Positions 39,660 to 47,854 of a stretch of DNA of 64,000 nucleotides are shown piece after piece. The stretch is from Anaerolentibacter hominis. GTDB taxonomy: Bacteria; Bacillota; Clostridia; Lachnospirales; Lachnospiraceae. The position numbers were made by a program, and so were the translations under genes. The notes beneath the pieces are model-generated. The model saw nothing but the letters and a program-made list of their open reading frames with translations. It was not told the origin of the DNA and ran no database searches. Numbering within the stretch: position 1 is the first letter of the stretch; every line of letters starts with the position of its first letter. The stretch lies in assembly GCF_032380675.1 (NCBI RefSeq), contig NZ_JAWDIX010000001.1, positions 186,001 to 250,000 of the forward strand, read 5' to 3'.

Positions 39660-41801
39660 ATGAGTCGGAGAATTAGGCGGATTCTGACTTTATGCATGGC
39701 TGTACTTTTGACCGTGCTTTTGTCTGTCACGGCAATACAGGCATCTGGCTCTGCTTCCGGAAGCCAGAATATCTCCGGTCATATAGAAGGCAATGGAGAT
39801 ATTCAGCTGGAAGGGCAGGCAAACCCTCTGGTATCGTTGGATGTAGAGGTTAGAGGTGAAAAAGCCGACGGCCCTGTACTTCCGGATGCCTGGGTGGCGG
39901 TTCAGGAGAAGAGCAACGGCGTCGGATGCGATTCCAGCGGCCGGGTCAGGATTACTGGCCTGTCCAGGACGATAGAATACGATATTTATGTGACCTGCAG
40001 CGGATATAAAGACCGGACGGTCCGTTATCAGTACCCCGCCGGCGATTCGGATGGGGATGGGATTGATTTCCTGCAGGTAGTAATGGAAAAAGAACAACAG
40101 GGAGGCATTATCATCATACCTCCCATCCATCCGGATAACCCGGACGAGCCGGACAATCCAGATAACCCGGACAATCCAGATAACCCGGATAATCCCGACA
40201 ACCCGGACAACCCGGATAAGCCGGACAATCCAGATAACCCGGACAATCCAGATAACCCGGATAATCCCGACAACCCGGACAACCCGGATAAGCCGGATAA
40301 GCCCAACCAGCCGGATAAATCAGATGGCAGCGGAAGTTCCAGCCAGCCCGGCCGGCCAGACAATTCCGGCGGCGAGGGAGACGGCAGCAAGCCCGCCGGC
40401 GGCGAGAAAACAGAAAATACCGGACAGGAAGAAAATGGAGAAAGCACTTCCGGGGATGAAACGCCGAAAGGCCCGGACATTGTGCTGGAGATTCCCGAGG
40501 GGGAATCTGAATTTATAATCACCAGGGAAATGATAGAACAGTCGATCGAAAACCGCAGCGATCTGCATGTGGTTTTTAAAGACAGAGATGGACAGAAGAA
40601 GACCTTCGTCTTTCCTGCGTTTAACGAACACGACGGCAGGGAGCTGTTGGGAGATAATGAGCTCAGGATAATTAAAGGGGAAGACGGGGAATATGGCGTC
40701 TGGCTGATTATTCCAGATGGAGATGAGGACAGTGTAAGTGCCGCGGTTCTCCATAATGTGGAAGAGCTGGCAGCAAAGAACAAACTGCCGCTGGGAATTC
40801 TGATCCGGAATAAAGAAGGCGACAGGCAGATTATAATTCCTGGAGAGGTACTGGAACATGAGACCTTTTTGGAACAGGATCTGCTGGTAGAATACAACCG
40901 TAAAGAGAATACAGCCAGTTTGGTATTTACCAATCAGTATAAAGCCCACGGGGATACGGCAGACATGACGGTACCAGAAGAAATCTGGAATATAGCGGAA
41001 CAAGAAGGACTTAATTTGATTGTGCGCATCTATGACCCGAAGGATAGCAGCACGCTGTGGTATGAATGGATCTTTCGGACAGAAGATCTAAAAGATGTAA
41101 ATGCCCAGGACATAGATCTGTTTATTCGGTCGGAACCGGACCCGAATGATCCGCTCCGAAAGAAGCTGAGACGGAGAAAAAGCCAATATCTGATCTTTGC
41201 ACATCATGGAGAGCTTCCTGGCCAGGCAACCCTGCGGGTTAAAAACCAGGTGGGGTTTGAGGATGGAGAGCCGGTAGATCTGGTTTATTATGAGGATGAA
41301 ACCGGTCAGCTTAAAACAACAGATTCGGGACTCGTCCCAGACAAAGACGGCTTTTATACAATGGACTGGGATCACTGTTCCAGCTGGGCCCTGACAGGCA
41401 GCCCGAACCTATGGTGGCTGTGGATAGCGGCAGGAATACTGACGTTGTTTCTGCTGATTCTGGCGCTGTTTCTCAGAAAGCATAAAAAAGAGAAAGCAGA
41501 TTTAAACAGGCTGGAAATTTCTGAGGAAAAACTCGAAGCGGAGCCGGAGCAGCCCGAAGCGGTAACGAAGCCGGCAGAAGCAGAAACAGAGGAAACGAGC
41601 CTGGCAGCAGAGCCGGAAGAAGTGCAGCAAGAGAAACAACAGGAGGAGCGGCAGGAAGAGATAGGATCATCGGTTAAAAAACCGAAGGATACCGCAATAA
41701 ATGATTCTCGGAACAAAGGAGGTAGGCAGGAATGGCAGAACCAGAACAGACAAAGCCTGAGATACACCAAGGGCCGCAAAAGAAAACGAAAAAGATATTA
41801 A
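39660..41801 (+). CDS. Membrane-anchored surface protein with PDN-repeat stalk
   Basis: 713 residues: signal peptide (about 1-29), an N-terminal domain like carboxypeptidase-regulatory folds (GRVRITGLSRTIEYDIYVTC-SGYKDRTV, 55-140), then a stalk of Pro-Asp-Asn repeats (158-220). Next come a Ser/Gly/Glu linker, a ~300-residue outer domain (about 275-575) and one membrane span (LWWLWIAAGILTLFLLILAL). It ends in a long charged cytoplasmic tail. The layout is that of a cell-wall-spanning anchor. Its last 70 bases overlap the next gene in another frame, and the basic end (GRKRKRKRY) is encoded there. Confidence 0.78.
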   Translation: MSRRIRRILTLCMAVLLTVLLSVTAIQASGSASGSQNISGHIEGNGDIQLEGQANPLVSLDVEVRGEKADGPVLPDAWVAVQEKSNGVGCDSSGRVRITGLSRTIEYDIYVTCSGYKDRTVRYQYPAGDSDGDGIDFLQVVMEKEQQGGIIIIPPIHPDNPDEPDNPDNPDNPDNPDNPDNPDNPDKPDNPDNPDNPDNPDNPDNPDNPDKPDKPNQPDKSDGSGSSSQPGRPDNSGGEGDGSKPAGGEKTENTGQEENGESTSGDETPKGPDIVLEIPEGESEFIITREMIEQSIENRSDLHVVFKDRDGQKKTFVFPAFNEHDGRELLGDNELRIIKGEDGEYGVWLIIPDGDEDSVSAAVLHNVEELAAKNKLPLGILIRNKEGDRQIIIPGEVLEHETFLEQDLLVEYNRKENTASLVFTNQYKAHGDTADMTVPEEIWNIAEQEGLNLIVRIYDPKDSSTLWYEWIFRTEDLKDVNAQDIDLFIRSEPDPNDPLRKKLRRRKSQYLIFAHHGELPGQATLRVKNQVGFEDGEPVDLVYYEDETGQLKTTDSGLVPDKDGFYTMDWDHCSSWALTGSPNLWWLWIAAGILTLFLLILALFLRKHKKEKADLNRLEISEEKLEAEPEQPEAVTKPAEAETEETSLAAEPEEVQQEKQQEERQEEIGSSVKKPKDTAINDSRNKGGRQEWQNQNRQSLRYTKGRKRKRKRY
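40131..40319 (+). repeat. Tandem CCGGATAAC-type repeat coding the PDN stalk
   Basis: About 189 bases of near-identical 9-bp units (Pro-Asp-Asn, with Pro-Asp-Lys interruptions every 10 or so units), including duplicated longer blocks. Recent slippage or duplication is likely; stalk length may vary between strains. Confidence 0.88.
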
Positions 41802-42280
41802 AATGGCTGCTGCCGCTGGTCCTGGTAGTTGTAATTGGAATTGCAGCAGCACTTTCCTGGTACCTGTCCCACAGAGAAGAGAAGATGGAACCAAATGCGG
41901 TCGTAGGGATGATGCCGGGGAAGAGCCCGGAGCAGATTCAGGAAGAGCTGGACCGGAAAGTTGCGGAAAATATGATAGCATTTTCCATCAATGCGAAGCC
42001 GGTCTTTCCAAGCGGAAAGGGAAAAGGGAATATTCTCTTTGAAAATCCGGCCTCCAATGAAAAACTGACCAGAATGGAACTGTGCCGGGATGATACAGGT
42101 GAAGTGATTTATGAAACCGGCCTGATGGAACCGGGCAGCTATGTCCCGGAGGACACGCTGGATATGGAGCTGCCGGCAGGTGAATATGCCTGTACCGCCT
42201 ATATCTATGCCTACCGGCAGTCAGACGAATCGTTTATCGGCAAGGTGGCGGCAGGAGTGACTGTAATGATAGAGAACTGA
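41732..42280 (+). CDS. Single-pass membrane protein with outer beta domain
   Basis: 182 residues, starting inside the 3' end of the PDN-repeat gene with AAAGGAGG about 10 nt upstream. Basic N-terminus, membrane span about 24-44, spacer PNAVVGMMPGKSPEQIQEEL, family core MIAFSINAKPVFPSGKGKGN, LFENPASN, DDTGEVIYETGLMEPGSYV and GEYACTAYIYAYR. It is most like the gene at 43197, and each of these two flanks the secreted subunit at 42417. No enzymatic motif. Confidence 0.76.
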   Translation: MAEPEQTKPEIHQGPQKKTKKILKWLLPLVLVVVIGIAAALSWYLSHREEKMEPNAVVGMMPGKSPEQIQEELDRKVAENMIAFSINAKPVFPSGKGKGNILFENPASNEKLTRMELCRDDTGEVIYETGLMEPGSYVPEDTLDMELPAGEYACTAYIYAYRQSDESFIGKVAAGVTVMIEN

Positions 42281-42416
42281 CGGGGAGCAGCCCAGATTAC
42301 TTGTAATTCTGCACGGGAGAACCAAAAGGAACGGCCCGTTTAGAATAAATTTTGATGGAAACCGGGCTTCACCACCCGGACGAACAGTAAGCAGGAGGAG
42401 AGAAAGGAGAAAAAAT

Positions 42417-43019
42417 ATGAAAAAGAAATTATTAGCATTAGCGCTGGCGGCAGTGCTGACATTAAACATGGGAGTTGTTGCCATGGCAGCAGGCGACACA
42501 CAGTCTGTAAACGGAACAGGAGACCAGGGCGGGGATATACAGCTGGAGGCTGCTGTCCTTCAGGGGGCCGATCTGATTCAGGTTGTCATGCCCACCAAAA
42601 TTAATTTTAACATTAATACAGATAGCAGCACTTATTTTGATGAGTTGATTTCCGGCAGGGGGACGATTACCAATAACTCTACAAAAGCGGTGAAAGTAGA
42701 AATCGTAGGAGTGCAGGATAGTGGTGTATCAACTCTGCTTACTAAGGCCAAAATTGCTCTGGCACCCTCTGATAATGCATATGTAAATGATTCCATGACG
42801 AATAAGGAAAAAGGTGAGGCAGTTCTGGCAGGTTCCAGCCCGAGCTATAAGCTGACTACCAGTGTGAGTCCAACCGCTTCTATCACATTATTCGACAGCC
42901 TTCCCACCAGAGCGAGCAAGTCTATCGAGGTATTCGGTACAGAGGAAACAGCCACCACAGCGATTGACGCTGCTTCTTATACCGTAGTAACCACACTGAA
43001 GATCAGTATTGCATCTTAA
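42417..43019 (+). CDS. Secreted beta-domain protein (pilin-like subunit 3, probably abundant)
   Basis: 200 residues with a signal peptide (about 1-25, ending AMAAG). Shared core: IQVVMPTKINFNINTDS, then GTITNNSTKAVKVEIVGV, and a terminal VVTTLKISIAS strand. Like the gene at 38939 it has a long leader (136 bases) and a very strong double ribosome site (AGGAGGAG and AAAGGAG). No anchor or sortase motif. Neighbours on both sides are the related membrane proteins, hinting at a subunit-plus-anchor cassette. Confidence 0.72.
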   Translation: MKKKLLALALAAVLTLNMGVVAMAAGDTQSVNGTGDQGGDIQLEAAVLQGADLIQVVMPTKINFNINTDSSTYFDELISGRGTITNNSTKAVKVEIVGVQDSGVSTLLTKAKIALAPSDNAYVNDSMTNKEKGEAVLAGSSPSYKLTTSVSPTASITLFDSLPTRASKSIEVFGTEETATTAIDAASYTVVTTLKISIAS

Positions 43020-43196
43020 TAAACAACGCTACTTATCATGATGTTTCCTTCGGGGGACAATACTGTTTACTGAATCAAATGGTGAGAAAACCGAGCGGCC
43101 CCGGGAGGGGCTGCCCGGACAAAAGAGCCCGGAGGAAACCGGACTTTTCTGTGCGGGCAGGTAGCAGGAGCTGCGGCAGAAGGAAAGGACAGAGGG

Positions 43197-43772
43197 ATGG
43201 AAGAGAAAAGAGAGGAAAGAGCAGAATTAAAGAGGAAAGACAAAATAATAAAATCAAAGAAACCGGATAGAAAATGGGGAATGATCTTATTGCTGGCTGT
43301 TCTGCTGGCTGGGGCTGTCCTGCTGATTGTCAGACTCTGGCCGAAGGAGCAGGAACCGGCAGGAGAAACGCCGAATTATGCACCTAATGCTACCGTGGGA
43401 GCACTGCCCGGCAAGAGCGCCGAGGAAATCCAGAAGGATCTTGATGAGAAAGTGAAGGAAGGAATGATTGCGTTCACTATGAATTCCAAACCGGTATTTC
43501 CTGACGGAACGTCGGCAGGAAATCTGATGATGGAATGTCCGTCCAGCAATATTGATAATATTGAATTTGTAATCCATAGAAATGATACGGGAGAGGAGAT
43601 ATACCGGTCGGGGATTCTAAAGCCCAATCAATATATTCTGGAAGATAAACTTTCGGTAAGCCTGCCCAAAGGAGAATATCAGTGTACTGCAGATATAAAA
43701 CTGATTGACGATGAAACATTAGAGGAAAAGGGAATGGTCCAGGCCGATGTACTGATAAAGGTAGATAATTAA
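43197..43772 (+). CDS. Single-pass membrane protein with outer beta domain
   Basis: 191 residues: a Lys/Glu-rich cytoplasmic N-terminus, membrane span about 28-48, spacer PNATVGALPGKSAEEIQKDL, family core MIAFTMNSKPVFPDGTSAGN, MECPSSNIDN, NDTGEEIYRSGILKPNQY and GEYQCTADIKL. It is the fifth member of the family in this operon. The 177 bases before it contain a GGCCCC-GGGA-GGGGC hairpin (around 43096) and no other gene. Confidence 0.76.
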   Translation: MEEKREERAELKRKDKIIKSKKPDRKWGMILLLAVLLAGAVLLIVRLWPKEQEPAGETPNYAPNATVGALPGKSAEEIQKDLDEKVKEGMIAFTMNSKPVFPDGTSAGNLMMECPSSNIDNIEFVIHRNDTGEEIYRSGILKPNQYILEDKLSVSLPKGEYQCTADIKLIDDETLEEKGMVQADVLIKVDN

Positions 43773-43791
43773 GGGCAGAAAGGAGTGCTTG

Positions 43792-45531
43792 GTGGGACAG
43801 AATACGTGGAGAAGAGATCATCTGGAGAAACTTGCCGGAGAACTGGTCGGTGCTTATTTTGAAGTTTGTCATGACAGAGACATCGTTCGCCTTCTGTCCC
43901 CTGACATTTGCTGGATCGAGACGGGAAATGACGTAATATACCATACGAACAAAGCTATAGCAGAAGAACTGTCCGGCCAGCAGTTTACAAAAGGGGCATT
44001 TATCATAGAAGAGCATTATGAGACCATTGCCTTCTGCACGGAGTTGGCCTGCGTAGTCGCAGATCTGAAAATATCTGCCGGTAATGCAGATAAAATTACA
44101 AGGGGTATACCGCTGCGGTTCAGCATCCTGTTTCAAAGAGGAAAGGATGGGATACAGATTGTTCATGCGCACAATTCTATACCCAACCCCGGACAGGCGG
44201 GACAGGAAGATGCATTGACCGGAATCTGGAATATGGAAGGCTTCGTCAGAGAGACAAAGAAGATTCTGGAACGCAATGACAGCCAGCAGTATGTATTGAT
44301 AAAAATAAATTTAAACCGGTTCCAGCGGGTTAATCGTCTGTATGGATACAGTTTTGGCGACAGGGTACTTAAGAATATAGCAGAAAATCTGCTCAGATGC
44401 TGCGGACGGGATGAGCTTTGCTGCCGTCTGGAAAAGGATAACTTTGCACTGCTCTGGAAATATGAGGACAAGGAACAGCTGGATCAGCGGATGACTCAGA
44501 CAAGAGAAGTGCTGCTGGATCAGCGGATTAAAGAGGTTATGACTGTAGAGCTTACTTTTTCCGGTGGTATTTATCTGCTGCAGGACCGGGAAAAAGAAAC
44601 AATCAAGGACATGCTGGATAAAGCCGCGGTTGCACTGGATAGCCTGACGGGGAAGAGGGAGAATGAGTACGCTTATTTTGAGCCGGATATGTATCGTCGG
44701 AAGGAATTTCAGAACAGATTAATGCAGGAGGCACCGCAGGCACTCAAAAAGAAAGAGTTTCAACTTTACATTCAGCCCCAGGTAGATGTGAAGACGGAAC
44801 GTATCGTAGCGGGGGAGGCTCTGGTGCGGTGGAAACGGGAAAATGGAGTATTACTGATGCCGCGGGACTTTATCCCTCTATTTGAGCAGGAAGGACTGAT
44901 ACTGGAACTGGACTTTTACATGCTGGAGCTAGTCTGCGCCAGGATAAGAAAATGGCTGGATCTGGGCTATGAACCGGCAAGGCTCTCGGTCAATCAGTCC
45001 AGACTTCATGTGAAGGATGCAGGCTATATTGACCGGTTTTGTGAAATAACCAAACGCTATGCCATCCCAAATGGGACAATTAGCTTCGAACTGACCGAAA
45101 GTGCTTTTATTGAAAATGAAGATGATATGTACCGGGTAGCCCGTGAACTGCATGAAAAAGGATTTGCACTGGAAATCGACGACTTTGGGACAGGATATGC
45201 TTCTTTAAGTATTATTAACCGACTGGAGGCAGATGTTCTGAAAATAGACAAGAGTCTGCTGGAGGGATTAAAAGACGAAGCGGGAAACCGCAGCTACAAA
45301 ATATTAAAGAAAGTAATCGAAATGGCTCATGAGACCGGAATGCAGGTGACTTGTGAGGGAGTTGAAAAAAGAGAACAGGTAGAATGTCTGAAAAAACTGG
45401 GCTGCGATATGGTGCAGGGATTTTACTATGGCAGACCCATGCCGGCAGAAGAATTTGGACTGGTAATGCAGAAAAATAAGTCAGATAACATAGGGATACA
45501 AAGGAGGAGCCTGCAGGATGGCAAGACATAA
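43792..45531 (+). CDS. c-di-GMP phosphodiesterase: NTF2-like, degenerate GGDEF, intact EAL
   Basis: About 579 residues. The N-terminal ~120 look like a SnoaL/NTF2-type sensory fold (LVGAYFEVCHDRDIVRLLSP). A GGDEF-like domain follows (about 140-290; DALTGIWNMEGF, INLNRFQRVNRLYGYSFGDRV), but its signature reads LEKDNF, so cyclase activity is unlikely. The EAL domain (about 315-560) has AGEALVRW, LTESAF, EIDDFGTGYASL, LKIDKSLL, CEGVEKREQ and QGFYYGRPM, all residues expected of an active phosphodiesterase. GTG 43792 is preferred to TTG 43789 by distance from AAAGGAG. It closes the surface operon, which would tie the structure to falling c-di-GMP. Confidence 0.9.
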   Translation: MGQNTWRRDHLEKLAGELVGAYFEVCHDRDIVRLLSPDICWIETGNDVIYHTNKAIAEELSGQQFTKGAFIIEEHYETIAFCTELACVVADLKISAGNADKITRGIPLRFSILFQRGKDGIQIVHAHNSIPNPGQAGQEDALTGIWNMEGFVRETKKILERNDSQQYVLIKINLNRFQRVNRLYGYSFGDRVLKNIAENLLRCCGRDELCCRLEKDNFALLWKYEDKEQLDQRMTQTREVLLDQRIKEVMTVELTFSGGIYLLQDREKETIKDMLDKAAVALDSLTGKRENEYAYFEPDMYRRKEFQNRLMQEAPQALKKKEFQLYIQPQVDVKTERIVAGEALVRWKRENGVLLMPRDFIPLFEQEGLILELDFYMLELVCARIRKWLDLGYEPARLSVNQSRLHVKDAGYIDRFCEITKRYAIPNGTISFELTESAFIENEDDMYRVARELHEKGFALEIDDFGTGYASLSIINRLEADVLKIDKSLLEGLKDEAGNRSYKILKKVIEMAHETGMQVTCEGVEKREQVECLKKLGCDMVQGFYYGRPMPAEEFGLVMQKNKSDNIGIQRRSLQDGKT

Positions 45532-45853
45532 AAAGATCAGAAAGATCGGAAGTATGCCGGAGTACGATAACTTTGGGCCATTAGAGCGATTGGAGGACAA
45601 AAAAGAGGTTGTCACAATGCTGGTGGACGAATATGAGGTTATTCGGCTTATAGATATGTATGCCTACAGCCAGAAAGAATGTGCGGAGAGAATGGGGGTC
45701 GCAAGAACCACGGTACAGTCCATTTATGAACAGGGGCGGCATAAACTGGCGGAGGCGCTGGTGACCGGCAAGTCATTAAAGATTACAGGAGGTAATTATG
45801 AACTTTGTCCGGAGATGGATATTGATCTAAAAGTAAAAGAACTGGTAAAATAG
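45518..45853 (+). CDS. UPF0251 (DUF134) sigma-70 region 4-like HTH protein
   Basis: 111 residues. The N-terminus (MARHKKIRKIGSMPEYDNFGP) and the middle (YEVIRLIDMYAYSQKECAER, MGVARTTVQSIYEQGRHKLA) match UPF0251. The middle is a helix-turn-helix like sigma region 4, but the usual Cys-rich C-terminus is shortened. It probably binds DNA. It overlaps the 3' end of the phosphodiesterase gene, with AGGAGGAG about 10 nt upstream, so it belongs to the same transcript and may regulate it. Confidence 0.82.
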   Translation: MARHKKIRKIGSMPEYDNFGPLERLEDKKEVVTMLVDEYEVIRLIDMYAYSQKECAERMGVARTTVQSIYEQGRHKLAEALVTGKSLKITGGNYELCPEMDIDLKVKELVK

Positions 45854-45885
45854 AGAGGGCAGTTTCGGCTGCCCTCTCTATTTTA
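45853..45885 (+). terminator. Terminator closing the surface operon
   Basis: GAGAGGGCAG pairs with CTGCCCTCTC around TTTCGG, followed by TATTTTA. Confidence 0.88.
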
Positions 45886-45918
45886 TTACAATAAGCAGGA
45901 TCGCGAAGCATACCTGCG
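45886..45918 (+). repeat. TTACAATAA-hairpin repeat, copy 2
   Basis: TTACAATAA then GCAGG/CCTGC stem around a core with GCGAAGCAT. Copy 1 (2969-3000) has the same flank and core but the stem GATGAT/ATCATC, so the stem arms differ while pairing is kept. It lies between the convergent UPF0251 and P-type ATPase genes. Confidence 0.55.
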
Positions 45919-45942
45919 TTTGATACAATAAGACGGTCTGCT

Positions 45943-47823
45943 CTATCCCTCTGCCGGAACATCGTCCGGCTGATATTCTTTTACACGCAGTGCGCGGATT
46001 GCGTTGAGAATTGCGATAACAGATACGCCTACATCGGCGAATACCGCGTCCCACATGGATGCAAAGCCGATAGCGCCGAGAACCAGAACCAGTGCCTTTA
46101 TTCCCAGTGCAAACACAATGTTCTGATGAACAATGCGAAGGGTCTTTCTGGAAATCTGCATGACAGTTGCAATCTTGGAAGGTTCGTCTGTCATGATTAC
46201 TACGTCTGCGGCCTCGATTGCCGCATCAGAACCAAGACCTCCCATGGCAATGCCGATATCTGCTCTTGCCAGTACCGGAGCGTCGTTGATCCCATCGCCG
46301 ACGAAGGCTAATTTGCCTTTTTCTCTGGTTTGATTCAGAAGTTTCTCCATATAGTCAACCTTATCGGCGGGAAGGAGTTCTGTGTGCACTTCGTCCAGAC
46401 CGAGGCGGGAAGCCACCTTGCGTCCAACCGCATCGGAATCACCGGTGAGCATAACCGTCCGCCGTATACCAGACTGCTTTAAAGCGCGTATTGCCTGGGA
46501 AGCATCCGCTTTTAATTCATCCTCAATCAGAAGAGCACCCAGGTAACGGCCTTCTTGTGCTACATATACAATCGTGCCAGTCTCTTTGAGCGGAGTATAT
46601 GCAATATTTTCTGCTTCCATCAATCTGGCGTTTCCAGCCAGGACTGCCTTATTATCTACCTGAACTTTTACCCCATGACCCGCAATTTCCTGCACTTCAC
46701 GAATTCGGGAGGGTTCTACTTCTTTGCCGTATGCTTTCCGTATGGAAAGAGAGATTGGATGACTGGAATCATGTTCTGCACAGGCTGCCAGCTCCAGGAG
46801 TGCGTCCGCGTCAATACCCTTAGCAGGATACAGCCCTGTTACAGCAAAAGCACCCTTTGTGAGTGTACCGGTTTTATCAAATACGACGATCTCCGTTGAG
46901 GCCAGGGCTTCCAGATAGTTACTGCCTTTAATTAATACGCCGCACTTGGAGGCACCGCCGATTCCGCCGAAGAAGCTTAACGGAACCGAAATGACAAGGG
47001 CGCAGGGGCAGGAGATAACAAGAAAGGTTAAGGCACTGTGAATCCAAGGGCCAAAGCTCTGACCGGTTATAAGAGGAGGAAGAACTGCCAGAAGCACAGC
47101 CGCAATCACAACGGACGGAGTGTAATAACGGGCAAAGCGGGTAATAAATGCCTCGGATTTGGATTTTTTACTGCTGGCGTTCTCCACCAGATCCAGAATT
47201 TTGGCAACGGTGGATTGCCCATATTCTTTGCTGACTCTGATCTGCAGTGTTCCGGTTTGATTGATGCAGCCGCTGATCACATCAGAATCAGGCCCCACAT
47301 CCCGGGGAAGAGACTCACCGGTTAAGGCGGAGGTATCCAGGGCAGAACGGCCTTCCAGCACCACGCCGTCCAGGGGAACCCGCTCACCTGGTTTAACGAT
47401 AATCGTTTCGCCTATTTGAACATCTTCCGGGTCGACCTCCTGAGGAACTCCATCCCGAATTACATTGGCATAGTCTGGCCGGATATCCATCAGGCTGGAG
47501 ATCGAACGGCGTGATTTATTAACGGCATAGGACTGAAACCACTCACCAACCTGATAAAACAACATAACAGATACGCCTTCTGCATAGTCGCCCAGGCACA
47601 TGGCACCCACTGTAGCCACAGCCATAAGAAAGTTTTCATCGAATACCTGACCGTGAAGTATATTTGTAACCGCCTTCCAGAGAATATCCCAGCCGATGAC
47701 CGCGTAACATAGTAAAAACGCGCCGAAACGGGCGGCTGGTCCAAGCGGCAGAAGCACAGCAAGCAAAAGCAAAGCCGCGGCTGCAAGAATCCGGTATAAT
47801 TGTTTTTTCTGCTTTCTTGTCAT
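45943..47823 (-). CDS. Heavy-metal P-type ATPase (Cd2+/Zn2+/Co2+ class)
   Basis: P1B-type exporter of 626 residues. Features: membrane CPC motif in LVISCPCALVISVP, phosphorylation loop FDKTGTLTKGA, TGES actuator (SALTGESLP), HP motif in HDSSHPISLS, and GDGINDAPVLARADIGIAMG. The LGDYAEG segment in an early span and the MWD motif near the end (FASMWDAVFADVGVS) fit the ZntA/CadA class. It has no N-terminal metal-binding domain; a separate HMA protein is encoded just upstream in the same direction, 31 nt away. Confidence 0.93.
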   Translation of the reverse strand: MTRKQKKQLYRILAAAALLLLAVLLPLGPAARFGAFLLCYAVIGWDILWKAVTNILHGQVFDENFLMAVATVGAMCLGDYAEGVSVMLFYQVGEWFQSYAVNKSRRSISSLMDIRPDYANVIRDGVPQEVDPEDVQIGETIIVKPGERVPLDGVVLEGRSALDTSALTGESLPRDVGPDSDVISGCINQTGTLQIRVSKEYGQSTVAKILDLVENASSKKSKSEAFITRFARYYTPSVVIAAVLLAVLPPLITGQSFGPWIHSALTFLVISCPCALVISVPLSFFGGIGGASKCGVLIKGSNYLEALASTEIVVFDKTGTLTKGAFAVTGLYPAKGIDADALLELAACAEHDSSHPISLSIRKAYGKEVEPSRIREVQEIAGHGVKVQVDNKAVLAGNARLMEAENIAYTPLKETGTIVYVAQEGRYLGALLIEDELKADASQAIRALKQSGIRRTVMLTGDSDAVGRKVASRLGLDEVHTELLPADKVDYMEKLLNQTREKGKLAFVGDGINDAPVLARADIGIAMGGLGSDAAIEAADVVIMTDEPSKIATVMQISRKTLRIVHQNIVFALGIKALVLVLGAIGFASMWDAVFADVGVSVIAILNAIRALRVKEYQPDDVPAEG

Positions 47824-47854
47824 AATGACACCCTCCCACTATTTCTCAAATCAC

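Noticed and set aside
40131..40319. Regular short repeats resembling a CRISPR array (also 25971-26222 and 59121-59265)
   Set aside because: Units are 9, 36 or 12 bases, directly adjacent without unique spacers, in frame within surface-protein genes, and no cas genes are present.
40028..40933. Long antisense frame rich in Leu-Ser-Gly across the PDN repeat (and a similar one at 25841-26416)
   Set aside because: These are by-products of the coding repeats on the plus strand, with no ribosome site or plausible protein features.
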